Positions 1 to 8,769 of a stretch of DNA of 30,778 bases are shown here, in pieces. Source of the DNA: a virus. Location of the stretch: IMG/VR virus record IMGVR_UViG_3300006752_000130, positions 1 through 30,778 of that record; one strand, written 5' to 3'. The position numbers and the translations under genes are program-made. The number at the start of each line of letters is the position of its first letter. The stretch's first letter is position 1. Under the pieces are notes generated by a model, which saw nothing but the letters and a program-made list of their open reading frames with translations, did not search any database and had not been told where the DNA came from.

Positions 1-41
1 CTAATTGTTTGAGATGATGTTGTTGGTGATAATCTTATCAT
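1..41 (-). CDS. 5' end of an unidentified phage gene, cut by the window edge
   Basis: An ATG at 39-41 on the minus strand opens a frame reading MIRLSPTTSSQTI that has no stop before the window ends. It lies about 33 bp downstream of the terminator that follows the tail-tube gene, so it would be the first gene of a new unit. Short proteins with a similar start follow the capsid and tail genes in Bacteroidetes phages, which is the only hint of a structural role. Thirteen codons are too few to identify it. Confidence 0.4.
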   Translation of the reverse strand, partial: MIRLSPTTSSQTI

Positions 42-73
42 ACTTATATAACCTATTATGTTGAATATTGTTC

Positions 74-104
74 AAAAAAAAAGAGGACTGTAAAAGTCCC
101 CTTT
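74..104 (-). terminator. Rho-independent terminator after the tail-tube gene
   Basis: On the minus strand a stem of GGGGACT and AGTCCTC (one mismatch) with a short loop is followed by a run of about nine T. It begins about 24 bp beyond the stop of the gene at 128-697 and probably ends the capsid and tail transcript. Confidence 0.8.
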
Positions 105-127
105 CTATGTTTAAGAACCTACTCTGT

Positions 128-697
128 TTAAGAGTTAGTACCTTCTGTAATAGTTATAGTACCAGATAACCCAGCAAAATCTGTTGAGTTAAATACTAAT
201 TGACCAGAAGTGTGTTTCATAAAATTAGCTGGAGTTGTTTCCATTCCAGTTAATGTTAATGTATAACCACTAAGGTCTCCCATTGCAGCACCAGTTACAA
301 CTGTACCTCCTGATACGTCAGCACCGTTTACTAAACCAACCATCATAAAGTTTCCATTGTAATCTTCAACAGCAACGTGTGGTCTTCCATAAGCCATTAA
401 CTTTAACTCTTTATTATCTGCTTTAGATAACTTCTTAAGTGTTAAGTTTAATGTTTGCTCATAAAATGTAGTTCCGTTTTCTCTTGAAGAATTTACTGTT
501 TGTTCTAATGATGAATTACCTTTTAACTCATACTTACGAGCAGTTAATGCACCTGAAGCACCAGTAATATTAGTTATTTCGTCATCTGTAAGTGTTACAG
601 TACCTAAATCTCCGAAGTCAACGAAATAAATGTTTTTTATTCCACCAACGACATCTTTACAAGGTTCTTTTCTTCCTAAAGTTAAATCACAAGCCAT
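128..697 (-). CDS. Putative major tail (tail tube) protein
   Basis: This 189-residue protein begins MACDLTLGRKEPCKDVVGGI. It is rich in Thr, Gly and Val and appears all-beta, with a C-terminal half of alternating strands (TLTLTGMETTPANFM). Small proteins of this type directly after the major capsid gene are common in Bacteroidetes phages. Length, composition and position fit a tube protein that polymerises around the tape measure. There are two Cys near the N-terminus (C3, C13). It sits between two strong terminators, which suggests an abundant product made mainly by read-through from the capsid gene. No catalytic motif is visible, and a minor capsid or decoration protein remains possible. 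Confidence 0.5.
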   Translation of the reverse strand: MACDLTLGRKEPCKDVVGGIKNIYFVDFGDLGTVTLTDDEITNITGASGALTARKYELKGNSSLEQTVNSSRENGTTFYEQTLNLTLKKLSKADNKELKLMAYGRPHVAVEDYNGNFMMVGLVNGADVSGGTVVTGAAMGDLSGYTLTLTGMETTPANFMKHTSGQLVFNSTDFAGLSGTITITEGTNS

Positions 698-715
698 AAT
701 TTTTATTTTTTATAT

Positions 716-752
716 AAAAAAAGGGTGGTAGGCTCAAGGCTTACCTACCCTT
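716..752 (-). terminator. Rho-independent terminator between capsid and tail-tube genes
   Basis: The minus strand reads AAGGGTAGGTAAGC, a five-base loop, then GCCTACCACCCTT followed by a T run. This is a long stem with about two mismatches. It lies just past the major capsid stop and immediately before the tail-tube start, so it probably sets the capsid-to-tube expression ratio by partial termination. Confidence 0.8.
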
Positions 753-775
753 TCTTAAGTTGAACAATCTATTTA

Positions 776-1711
776 TTATGATGTAGCGTATAATACTACT
801 TCAGTTCCAATTCCGTGCTGGATTCCAGCAGTAAATCTCATAACAACTCTCACATTTTGAGAACCGTCTAAGTCCGCCATATCAATCACTTTTACTTCGT
901 TTTGGTCAGATAATAGACCTGTTCCAAAGAATAAGTTTGATTTTTGTGCTGCTACAGCATCATTATCAGATAATCCTGTTGCTAATGCAATTTGAATACC
1001 ATCAAACTGAAGACCAGCACCACCGTTATACCACTGTGTACCTTTGTTGTCAGTACCTGCTGCTCCTAATCCTGAAGCACCAAATCCACCTAAAGCTCTA
1101 ATGTAGTTTCTGTACATATTAGAAGGTAAGTAGATAGTCATATCTTCAGCACCATATACTGTAGATGGAATTGCGTCAGCAATTTTACCAAGCTCTGTAA
1201 TAATGTTAGCTGCAGTTGAAGCAGTACCTGTTACGTCAACTACATCAGAATCAGCTCCTAAAGTAGTGATGAATCCATCAAACTGACCAGTAGTTCCGTT
1301 AGCACCTGTCCAGATGTTAGTTTCCATTCTTTGAGCTACTTTATCTGCAACGTGTGCAATTAAAAAGTCAGAAAAAGAAGATGGTAAGTTGTCAAATGCA
1401 GAATATCCCATTTGTGCAGCTTCCCAGTCGCTTCTAAAGTCTTTTTTACATAATTCTAAGTTTACTTGAAACTCTTCTGGTTGTAAGATTCTTTCAGTAA
1501 GAGTAAGTGTTGATGTGTCATCAAAATCACAAGTTGCGTTTTTAACGATGTCATTTGTTGCCACTTTTTTCATTACTTGTTTGTATTTAACATTAGGTAC
1601 TACTGTAATATTACCTTCTGCTAAAGTTTTACCTGATAATAAAGCTGCAGAAATATATTTCCCAGCAAATTCACCAGCGTAAGTAGTAGTTATTGAAGTT
1701 GTTGTTGCCAT
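776..1711 (-). CDS. Major capsid protein (HK97-fold type)
   Basis: This 311-residue protein would form the icosahedral shell. It has the layout of Bacteroidetes-phage major capsid proteins: an N-terminal arm, a conserved early segment with LQPEEFQVNLELCKKDF, a helical stretch containing the run VADKVAQRMETNIWTG (the spine-helix region), a segment DMTIYLPSNMYRNYIRALGG, and a beta-rich C-terminal part ending in GIQHGIGTEVVLYATS. The length is typical for HK97-type subunits. It follows the scaffold gene after 11 bp and is followed by a strong terminator. The start at 1711 is preceded by an A/T-only leader without a Shine-Dalgarno sequence. No cleaved delta domain is apparent, which fits a separately encoded scaffold. 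Confidence 0.85.
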   Translation of the reverse strand: MATTTSITTTYAGEFAGKYISAALLSGKTLAEGNITVVPNVKYKQVMKKVATNDIVKNATCDFDDTSTLTLTERILQPEEFQVNLELCKKDFRSDWEAAQMGYSAFDNLPSSFSDFLIAHVADKVAQRMETNIWTGANGTTGQFDGFITTLGADSDVVDVTGTASTAANIITELGKIADAIPSTVYGAEDMTIYLPSNMYRNYIRALGGFGASGLGAAGTDNKGTQWYNGGAGLQFDGIQIALATGLSDNDAVAAQKSNLFFGTGLLSDQNEVKVIDMADLDGSQNVRVVMRFTAGIQHGIGTEVVLYATS

Positions 1712-1722
1712 TTTAAATTAAT

Positions 1723-2220
1723 TTAATTATTAGTTATTGCGTTTAATACTCTATTGTAAGTAGTGTTTCTATTTGCGTTTGGAGAAAACCTAACACCTAT
1801 TTTATCACTTACTTCGTTTTCTGGTGAATGAGAGATTGCTTCAGCAGGTTCATCAGCAGATAGTTCTTGTGGAACTTCTTCTTGAGCTTCGTCTTTAGCT
1901 TCTATCATACCTCTTAATTTCTCTACCATAGATTTAAGTTCTGAAACTTCATCTTTAGTAGCATATTCTACAGCAGGAGCTTCTTCTACTGGATTCTCCT
2001 CGTAGTTTTCCTCTTGTAGTTCGTCAGTAGGCTCTTCTGCAGAATAAGTTACTTCTTTAACTTCTGCTTTAGGAGCTACCTCTTTATTCTCCTTCTTAGC
2101 TTCTTGTTTTTTAGCTTTAGGAGCTTCGTCTTTTAACTCAACATCAGGAGTGTTTACTTCTTCTGAATTAGTTGATAAAAGAACATCTTTGATTTTTGTT
2201 ACAATTTCACTTGCTTTCAT
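1723..2220 (-). CDS. Putative capsid scaffolding protein
   Basis: This 165-residue, very acidic protein (Glu, Lys and Ala rich) has a low-complexity middle (roughly residues 25-85) and a predicted coiled coil around residues 88-112 (TKDEVSELKSMVEKLRGMIE). It ends in a short basic or polar segment (GVRFSPNANRNTTYNRVLNA). Scaffolds of HK97-like phages are acidic, helical and encoded just before the capsid protein, often with a conserved C-terminal capsid-binding segment. Position and composition both fit. The call rests on context and composition only. Confidence 0.6.
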   Translation of the reverse strand: MKASEIVTKIKDVLLSTNSEEVNTPDVELKDEAPKAKKQEAKKENKEVAPKAEVKEVTYSAEEPTDELQEENYEENPVEEAPAVEYATKDEVSELKSMVEKLRGMIEAKDEAQEEVPQELSADEPAEAISHSPENEVSDKIGVRFSPNANRNTTYNRVLNAITNN

Positions 2221-2271
2221 AAGATACTTTTATTTATAATTATTACTGATTAAAATTTAATTGTTGTATTT

Positions 2272-2415
2272 TCAAACTTTACCAACTCCTTGAGCTTGAA
2301 GTGTTCCATCACAACATTTTGTAGAGTAAGTTCTTCCATCAGGACATAAACATCCTCTTGACGAACTCTTTGGTGAAGAGTTACTTACTGTTGCTTTTTT
2401 ATTTCTTTTTATCAT
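2272..2415 (-). CDS. Small Cys-rich conserved phage protein
   Basis: This 47-residue protein has a Lys-rich N-terminus and a C-terminal core RGCLCPDGRTYSTKCCDGTL. Its four Cys (C22, C24, C34, C35) could form disulfides or bind a metal. I recognise the CLCxDG...YSxKCCDGxLxAQGxG pattern as one that recurs in small genes of Bacteroidetes phages, but its function is unknown to me. The ATG at 2413-2415 overlaps the TGA of the upstream protease gene (ATGA), which supports translation by coupling. It lies between protease and scaffold, so a link to capsid assembly is possible. Confidence 0.7.
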   Translation of the reverse strand: MIKRNKKATVSNSSPKSSSRGCLCPDGRTYSTKCCDGTLQAQGVGKV

Positions 2416-3581
2416 TTTATTGGAACACAATTAGGAACTTTTCTACCATTTTTATCTTTCATTCCTATCTGCTCATATCCTTCTGTGCAAGGAAGCTTTA
2501 AATTGTGTTCCTCACAAGGCATATACCACACATCTCCTTCGTACTCGTGTGTATGATACCCTGAACAACCTATGTCTTCAGCAGCTTTTTCTGCTTCTTC
2601 TTGCGTAGTATAAGCAGCTCTACCATCTATAATTGTTGATGATGCTTCTATTGCATCAAGCCCTTTTAATTTAGATGTTGTCCAAGTAAGCATTGATTTA
2701 CCACCCCATAATAAATATGATATAGTTCCACAAGCTTCATTGTTACCTGGCTCATAATAAGCAGATGCTCTTGATAAATATGAGTATATGCGTTTAAGAG
2801 TAGATAACGTAAAGTTTTCTCCCTTTTCAAGCTGTCTAGCTCTAACCTTACCAACTTGAGTTGCACACTTATTGTTTACTTTTTCGTTTAAAGCAATACC
2901 TCTTTTAGCATTGTTCTTTGCAGATTGTGGATAACCTCCATAAGACTCAAGCTCTACTTCTTCTGTAAGAGCAGCTAGTACTTCTGCAAGTTCATATTCT
3001 GCGTTCAGTTCATCTAAACAATCAGAACAAGCATTTTCTTCTACACTCTCTTTAGGTCTTTCCATACCATCAGCAAAATAACCTTCAATAGAAAATCCTT
3101 TTACTTCTCCTTCTTTTACTGCTTTCCATACATCATCATTTAATACTTTCATAGAAACCATCCAAGTTCCTTTAGGAAGGTCAAATCCATAAGCAGCAGC
3201 TTTATCTTTCTTTGGGTCTTCTATTAACCAAGATTCTACAACTGACATATCAGATAATTCAAATGAATGTTCAAATGTAGAGTTTTGGTGTTTACTTTTA
3301 ATAAAGAATAATTCAGATGCTTTTCTAACTGTATCCTCAGAGAAGTATATATAATAATCAGTATCTTCTTCGGTACCTTTTCTAAATATTTTCTTGTTAG
3401 GAATAAGTGCAGGACCCATAAGAATCCTTTGTTCTGCATCTACTTCTGCAAGTTTAACGTCTTTATGTTCTTTTAGTGCAATAAAGTCTTCTTCTATTGC
3501 TGGGTTTTCAACGACAGAGATAGCTTCAATACCACTAATCTCATTTTCTTCGTCTATAATAAGTTCTATTATTTTCTCCAT
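2412..3581 (-). CDS. Prohead protease (XkdF-like) fused to further small modules
   Basis: This 389-residue protein has at least three modules. Residues 1-180 resemble the XkdF-type prohead protease: EISGIEAISVVENPAIEEDF at residues 14-33, a His in FEHSFELSDMSVVESWLI (H105), and GFSIEGYF, where S164 is the likely nucleophile. Residues about 213-310 form a second conserved module (YPQSAKNNAKRGIALNEK, CATQVGKVRARQLEKGE, CGTISYLLWGG) that I know as a recurrent phage domain of unknown role. Residues 320-389 hold short Cys/His segments (GCSGYHTHEYEG, YMPCEEH) and end EGYEQIGMKDKNGRKVPNCV. Its likely job is capsid maturation cleavage. It sits upstream of scaffold and capsid. The catalytic residues are inferred by pattern, not by alignment. 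Confidence 0.75.
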   Translation of the reverse strand: MEKIIELIIDEENEISGIEAISVVENPAIEEDFIALKEHKDVKLAEVDAEQRILMGPALIPNKKIFRKGTEEDTDYYIYFSEDTVRKASELFFIKSKHQNSTFEHSFELSDMSVVESWLIEDPKKDKAAAYGFDLPKGTWMVSMKVLNDDVWKAVKEGEVKGFSIEGYFADGMERPKESVEENACSDCLDELNAEYELAEVLAALTEEVELESYGGYPQSAKNNAKRGIALNEKVNNKCATQVGKVRARQLEKGENFTLSTLKRIYSYLSRASAYYEPGNNEACGTISYLLWGGKSMLTWTTSKLKGLDAIEASSTIIDGRAAYTTQEEAEKAAEDIGCSGYHTHEYEGDVWYMPCEEHNLKLPCTEGYEQIGMKDKNGRKVPNCVPIK

Positions 3582-3615
3582 ATCTAAATAACCTTACTCG
3601 GTCTATTTTGTTTTA

Positions 3616-5652
3616 TTATCCTATTGACGCACCTTCTATCGTACTACGTTCAAGTTCTTGTGCTGTTGATATATCAGATGCTACCACAAATGCTTTTATT
3701 GGTTTATCATCTTGCCCAGATATAGCTTGAGCTAATTGACTCTCTTGTGTAGCACCTACTACGTTGAATGCAGGAGCTTGTACACTAGGAGAAGAACCTC
3801 CACCAACACTTGATACACCAGGAACCAAATTAGCTATTTGATTTTTTGCAGCATCTCTTGCTTTTTTAATACTTGCTAAAGCAACACCTATCGAAGCACC
3901 AAAAGCAATAACACCTGCAGGACCTAGTGCAGACATAAAACTACCTAACGACATACTTGCTTTACCAAGCTCTTTGCTAGCTTCAAGACCTATAGATGTT
4001 ACTGCATCTCCTGCTTGTTGTGCCTGAATACCTGCCATCATTAACTGTTGTTGAGCATAGAATCTAGCGTTCATTATTGTTTTAGCAATCATTAAAGTTT
4101 GCTCAATAGTAAACATATCTCTTTCTAGTTTTATCTTTTTCTTCTGTGTTTCTATTTCTTTAGACTCTATTGCATTAATTCTTTTTTCTTTTTCTGTTTG
4201 TGTTAATGTATCATTAGCTAAAACAACATCCCTTTCTCTGGCTAATCTGTCAAGCTGTGCCTGGTGATGTTCTTGCCTTAAATCATTTAAAGAATTTAAC
4301 ACACTTGCTGTTGAAGAAAAAGCTTGGTTGAGTATTCTTTCTTGCTCTCTTGACTCTCTTAACTCATTTTGCTGTGTTCTAATATAATCAGATATAAATT
4401 TTTGTGCATCTTTACCAGCTTGTTTATTTTTATCTAAAAACTGCTTATACAAATCATCTATAACATCTATTGATTCTTGAACTGATTCTTCAGCAAACTC
4501 TTTAAAATCTTCTAAATTACTTTCTCTTAAATCTTTAAGTTCTTCCAAATATATTGATTCGTAAAGAACTCTTAATTCATTTTTTTCATCAGCAGTATAT
4601 TCCGTTTCATTTAATTCTTTTAGGTTTGCTTCTTTTTGAAGAGTTAATAGTTTTTCTGCATCATCTATTTGTAGTTGTAGCAATTCAGCAGATAGTTTTT
4701 TCTTTGTTTTTACAAAATCAGATTCTTTTTCTTTACCCTTGTCTAAAGTTTCTAGGTATTTTAAGAACTCTTCTCTTTGAACTTTTAATCTAGTTATGTT
4801 TGCTACAGTTTGATTTGCATCCTCAATTTTCCCACCTTTCATCTGTTCAAGGAGAAGTGCTTCAGCTTTTTGAATTTCAACGTTATTGTTTAAACCTTCA
4901 TTGAGTTTGACTAATATGGAATATCTTTCATCTTGAGCTATGTTTGAATCTGTTAACATTTTAGCTTCTTTTATACCTGCTTTAATAAGCAAATCTCTTG
5001 AAAGTAAAAGAAATTCTTCAGTATCAAGAATAGCTTTTTGTCCTCTATTATATCTTCCGTTTTCTTTTTGTAGTTCTTCTAAGTAACCTAATTGGTCTTG
5101 AACTATAATGTTTTGAGCTTCTTGTAGTTCTACTTGTTCTCTTATAGCTTTAGTTTCTTCTTTAATTGCTTTTGTTACTTGATTTACTCCTTTACCTAGC
5201 TTTATTTTACCCTGTGCCATTGCATCTAGTAAAGCAATAAAAACTTGAAAAGCTAATATAATTCCTAAAGGACCAAAAAGCTCTCTTTTTAACATTTGCA
5301 AAGTTCTTGTTAACCTTCCAAATCCTTTTACGTTACTATCAACTTTACCTTGAAGAGTGATAAATAATGTTGATAATTGAGACAAGTTGTTTGCTATACC
5401 TCGAATACCATAAGGCATATCTGATATAGTACGACCAAGCTCTGTAAGTGTAGCTCCAGCAAGACCAGCATTAGTAGTCATACCTTCTCTACCACTTAAT
5501 GTTTGATTAAATTGTTTATTAGCTAATGTTGCTTTTTTAAGCTCTGCATCAAACTTTTTAACAGAAGTTGTAACGCCATCTATTTTACGAATAGCACCTT
5601 TCTCTGTAAATTCTATAGAGAATATTATTTTATTTTCCTGCGTTGTAGCCAT
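3616..5652 (-). CDS. Tail tape measure protein
   Basis: This 678-residue, mostly helical protein would set tail length and later help DNA delivery. The N-terminus carries LGRTISDMPYGIRGIANNLS, typical of tape measures of Bacteroidetes phages. A hydrophobic segment follows at about 126-145 (FGPLGIILAFQVFIALLDAM). Long charged heptad-rich helices fill residues 150-560, and a second hydrophobic Gly/Ala-rich segment (FMSALGPAGVIAFGASIGVA) lies near the C-terminus, before a low-complexity tail. At about 1.5 angstrom per residue it would give a tail of roughly 100 nm. Its start overlaps the preceding 52-codon gene by 23 bp. Confidence 0.85.
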   Translation of the reverse strand: MATTQENKIIFSIEFTEKGAIRKIDGVTTSVKKFDAELKKATLANKQFNQTLSGREGMTTNAGLAGATLTELGRTISDMPYGIRGIANNLSQLSTLFITLQGKVDSNVKGFGRLTRTLQMLKRELFGPLGIILAFQVFIALLDAMAQGKIKLGKGVNQVTKAIKEETKAIREQVELQEAQNIIVQDQLGYLEELQKENGRYNRGQKAILDTEEFLLLSRDLLIKAGIKEAKMLTDSNIAQDERYSILVKLNEGLNNNVEIQKAEALLLEQMKGGKIEDANQTVANITRLKVQREEFLKYLETLDKGKEKESDFVKTKKKLSAELLQLQIDDAEKLLTLQKEANLKELNETEYTADEKNELRVLYESIYLEELKDLRESNLEDFKEFAEESVQESIDVIDDLYKQFLDKNKQAGKDAQKFISDYIRTQQNELRESREQERILNQAFSSTASVLNSLNDLRQEHHQAQLDRLARERDVVLANDTLTQTEKEKRINAIESKEIETQKKKIKLERDMFTIEQTLMIAKTIMNARFYAQQQLMMAGIQAQQAGDAVTSIGLEASKELGKASMSLGSFMSALGPAGVIAFGASIGVALASIKKARDAAKNQIANLVPGVSSVGGGSSPSVQAPAFNVVGATQESQLAQAISGQDDKPIKAFVVASDISTAQELERSTIEGASIG

Positions 5653-5788
5653 ATCTATTGCGTTTAATGCTTTCTTTCATTTCCTTTAATGTAGTAGGAG
5701 ACTTGTATCTTCCTTTTGCTACATCTATATTATAACTAACTCCGTAAAAGTTATCTGTCTTTAACGCTTCTATTAATACTCTTATCAT
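5630..5788 (-). CDS. Small protein of unknown function before the tape measure gene
   Basis: This 52-residue protein reads MIRVLIEALKTDNFYGVSYN at the start and ends in a basic segment. Its ATG (5786-5788) overlaps the stop of the upstream 993-residue gene as TAATG, and its end overlaps the tape measure start, so it sits in an unbroken coupled series. No family is recognised. Its place, between a tail-tip-like protein and the tape measure, suggests a tail role. It also contains one copy of the 9-mer TTAAACGCA, six bases before the tape measure ATG. Confidence 0.55.
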   Translation of the reverse strand: MIRVLIEALKTDNFYGVSYNIDVAKGRYKSPTTLKEMKESIKRNRYGYNAGK

Positions 5789-8769
5789 TATTCGTCTGTT
5801 TGGTCTGATGTTATAATTCCACTATCTACATATATATCTGTTGCGTCTACTGTTAATGTTCCTTCTTCTGGAGGAGCTATTGGAGATGAATCAGCAACAC
5901 AATCTGCATTGTAAACTAAATTGTCTTGACCACCCATATATCCGTGATTGTAACACTCATAACTTACAGTTCCAAAATCACCATTAACAGTTACTGTTAT
6001 TGTACCAGAATAAAATATGTATGTTTTTCCATCAAGACCTGCTTTTGTTCCACCAACTGTTGTTCCTGTATAACTTATTCTGTCATCTTTACCAAAGTTG
6101 TGAAATGCAATAGGATGACTTGAAGGAACGTTATCTAATACGTAAGTACCTTGACCCATTTGATAAATACCATATTTATTGTCAAAATAATATATGTTTC
6201 CTGCTGAGGTTGTTTCTACACTAACATTAAATTCTCCTGATAAACAAGAGAATGATTTTATAGAATAATATCTTTGTAGCTCTAATTTAGAATCACCATT
6301 TACTAAATTAATATCTATTTTGCTTATACTGTAAGTTTTACCTGATACTCTTATTTTATCTGCTAATGAGAATTTAGATAAAAAAGCATTTGTTAAATTA
6401 GCTTTTAGATTTATAACTCTTGATTTTATATCAAATAAATGTGTTATGTAATTTTTATAATATAAGTTAAATAAGTTATTTACATTACTTGTTTCTCCTG
6501 TTTCATAAACTCTATATTCATCAACTTCCAAACCAAAATGATTACTTTGAGAGGTAGTTATATCTACTGAGTTTAGTGGTATAAAATAATTAGACAAAGT
6601 TACAGCTTGAGCTACAGTATTACCTGCTGTATTTCTTCCTGTATATGGAATTGTTGTTCCACCTGTAATTCTATGTGGATAAAACAATACAGGTTTTCCA
6701 ATATGAGGATTGTATTTTTCTTCATAGAATGAAGCAGCAGAACCAATATTTTTATCACTACTTCCTCTTTTTATACTATATCCTACCTGAATACCTGTTA
6801 AGGTATCATCTTGAGAATTTCTTAACCTTTCAAACTTTAAGTGTGCAAAAGGTAGTTTTATTTCATATTTTTTCTCACCTCTTGATTCTGGAGCATCCCA
6901 TCTTTCTCCACCCCACTCTAATCCAAACTCGTTTTTGTGTTGCTCTGCAAGTATTGCTTTTGTATCTTCATATTTAAATTCTATTTGGCTGTATGGTAAA
7001 ACTCTTTCTACAGATGATGAAGAAATGTCTATTTTATCTGTAATATCTAATTCTGAGTTAGATAAAGAATAGTAAGCATCAAAAGTCATTACTCTTATTC
7101 TTTTTGTATTTGATTGACCAGTTGTATATCCACTACTTGTTTGTCCCTCTACAAAACACACTAGATTAAACATCTTAAACAAACCTGATAAAAACTCAAC
7201 TATACTCATATCAGGCATATTTTTCCTCATTGAAAATTTACCTGTTCCAGCAACAATATTTATTTCCCCACCACCAATAACAATATTATCAATGTCATAT
7301 CTGTCATCTGCTCCTCTTGTTACTATTGTTATTTGAAATCCATTGTCAAAGTCTATTGCAACGCCATCATTAGTAATGATTACAAATTCATACTCTCCAT
7401 TCTGTTCTACATTAAAACTTGAGGTTCTAGTTCCAGTAGCACTACCAAACTGGTCAAATAACACACCGTTTCTTAAAACATTAATACTGTAAGATGAGCT
7501 AGTGTTTGTCGTTACTGTTTTTAACTTAAGTTCAATGTTGTCTATAATGTTTGAACCTGGAATATTATCTATTATAACTTTGTCACCAAAAGAACCTGTG
7601 CTTACCCCAGAAGAGCTTGTTACGGAAACATCATACTCAGTTGTCTGATAATTACCTTGAGTATCAGTTGCATAATAACTACCTATGTTTAAAGTATTTA
7701 TTTTTGTTTCTTTTGGAGTGGTACTAAAAAGACTACTTTCTTCTACATCAGAATTTAACCACATATATAATTTATAATAATCTAAATTTGCAGAATTAAA
7801 GAAGTCATTAGAAAACTCAATATTAGTTGTTGTTGATGTTTTATTTATATGCTTTTCAATAGATTTTATTATTTCGTGTACTCTTATAGCTGGTTTTAAG
7901 TATTCAAATTTAAGACCGTTAGGTTTTGAGTTTTTAGGATATGTAGAAGGTAAGTTGCTACCGTCATAATATAAATTACCGTCAGAAAGAACACCATAAA
8001 AATTAGTGTTGCTTGAATAATACAGTCTTTCTGTAGTTGATATTAAAGGAACAACAATAGGTTGTGTGTAAAATAGTTTTGTTGTTATCACTCCAGACGA
8101 AGGTGCTGATGTGAAAGTTATGGTTCCATAAACATTACTATATGAATAGCTGTTTGAGTTCTGTTCAGAACCACCAACAAATACTTTAAAGTCAGACTTT
8201 GATTGTGGATAGGGGTTATAATCTATTAATTGAAATGTTTTTGTTATTCCATTACCATTCCCTATTGTTATAGCAACATCTTCAGTTATGTCTTTGCTTT
8301 CTGTTATATAATTATAAAAAGTATTTGAATCTCCAGAATCATAAGCTCTGTTAGTTATTTCAAAATTATCCAAAGAGTCTAGGTCTCTTAACTTAAGATT
8401 ATTAAACAACTCTTTTAATGTTCTTAAATTTCCATAAAACGTAACTTTATACGTACTAGGTTTATTGTTTTTTATCTCTACACTATCAAGAGTAATATAT
8501 CCTTCTCTAAAAGGTCTATCGTTAATTTCTATTCTTGCATCTTTTGCAGAACGAGCATCAAATCCTCCTTCTATAATATCATAATCGTAGAAATGCTTAA
8601 ATAATAAATTGTTTCTTGCAGAAGCAGGGAGAGAAAAGTTTCTGCTAAAATCAGTAAATATTTTATCTGGACTACGAAAATCTTTTATAGAACTTACTAG
8701 GTTTATTGTTCCATCCTGAAAAACATCAACCTGTTCATTTCCTACATAAAGCTGTATTTTTTGGTTCAT
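5788..8769 (-). CDS. Large tail protein (distal tail or baseplate type) with C-terminal cupredoxin-like domain
   Basis: This is a 993-residue protein. The N-terminal 130 residues (SIKDFRSPDKIFTDFSRNFS, then LPASARNNLLFKHFYDYDI) match a conserved start that I know from large tail proteins of Bacteroidetes phages. The middle is beta-rich and Ser/Thr-rich, as in tail-tip or host-contact proteins. Near the C-terminus, residues about 865-950 form a domain with HPIAFHN (H885) and YECYNHGYMGG (C939, H942, M945). That matches the His...Cys-x2-His-x2-Met ligand order of type-1 copper proteins and the marine-phage YxCxxHxxMGG family. A Pro/Thr-rich tail follows. It starts by TAATG overlap with the 357-residue gene and precedes the tape measure. 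Confidence 0.65.
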   Translation of the reverse strand: MNQKIQLYVGNEQVDVFQDGTINLVSSIKDFRSPDKIFTDFSRNFSLPASARNNLLFKHFYDYDIIEGGFDARSAKDARIEINDRPFREGYITLDSVEIKNNKPSTYKVTFYGNLRTLKELFNNLKLRDLDSLDNFEITNRAYDSGDSNTFYNYITESKDITEDVAITIGNGNGITKTFQLIDYNPYPQSKSDFKVFVGGSEQNSNSYSYSNVYGTITFTSAPSSGVITTKLFYTQPIVVPLISTTERLYYSSNTNFYGVLSDGNLYYDGSNLPSTYPKNSKPNGLKFEYLKPAIRVHEIIKSIEKHINKTSTTTNIEFSNDFFNSANLDYYKLYMWLNSDVEESSLFSTTPKETKINTLNIGSYYATDTQGNYQTTEYDVSVTSSSGVSTGSFGDKVIIDNIPGSNIIDNIELKLKTVTTNTSSSYSINVLRNGVLFDQFGSATGTRTSSFNVEQNGEYEFVIITNDGVAIDFDNGFQITIVTRGADDRYDIDNIVIGGGEINIVAGTGKFSMRKNMPDMSIVEFLSGLFKMFNLVCFVEGQTSSGYTTGQSNTKRIRVMTFDAYYSLSNSELDITDKIDISSSSVERVLPYSQIEFKYEDTKAILAEQHKNEFGLEWGGERWDAPESRGEKKYEIKLPFAHLKFERLRNSQDDTLTGIQVGYSIKRGSSDKNIGSAASFYEEKYNPHIGKPVLFYPHRITGGTTIPYTGRNTAGNTVAQAVTLSNYFIPLNSVDITTSQSNHFGLEVDEYRVYETGETSNVNNLFNLYYKNYITHLFDIKSRVINLKANLTNAFLSKFSLADKIRVSGKTYSISKIDINLVNGDSKLELQRYYSIKSFSCLSGEFNVSVETTSAGNIYYFDNKYGIYQMGQGTYVLDNVPSSHPIAFHNFGKDDRISYTGTTVGGTKAGLDGKTYIFYSGTITVTVNGDFGTVSYECYNHGYMGGQDNLVYNADCVADSSPIAPPEEGTLTVDATDIYVDSGIITSDQTDE

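Noticed and set aside
2926-2934. Perfect DnaA box TGTGGATAA, and another at 6674-6682
   Set aside because: Both are isolated and lie inside conserved coding sequence (YPQS in the protease and the middle of the 993-residue tail protein). Two copies are not convincing against chance.
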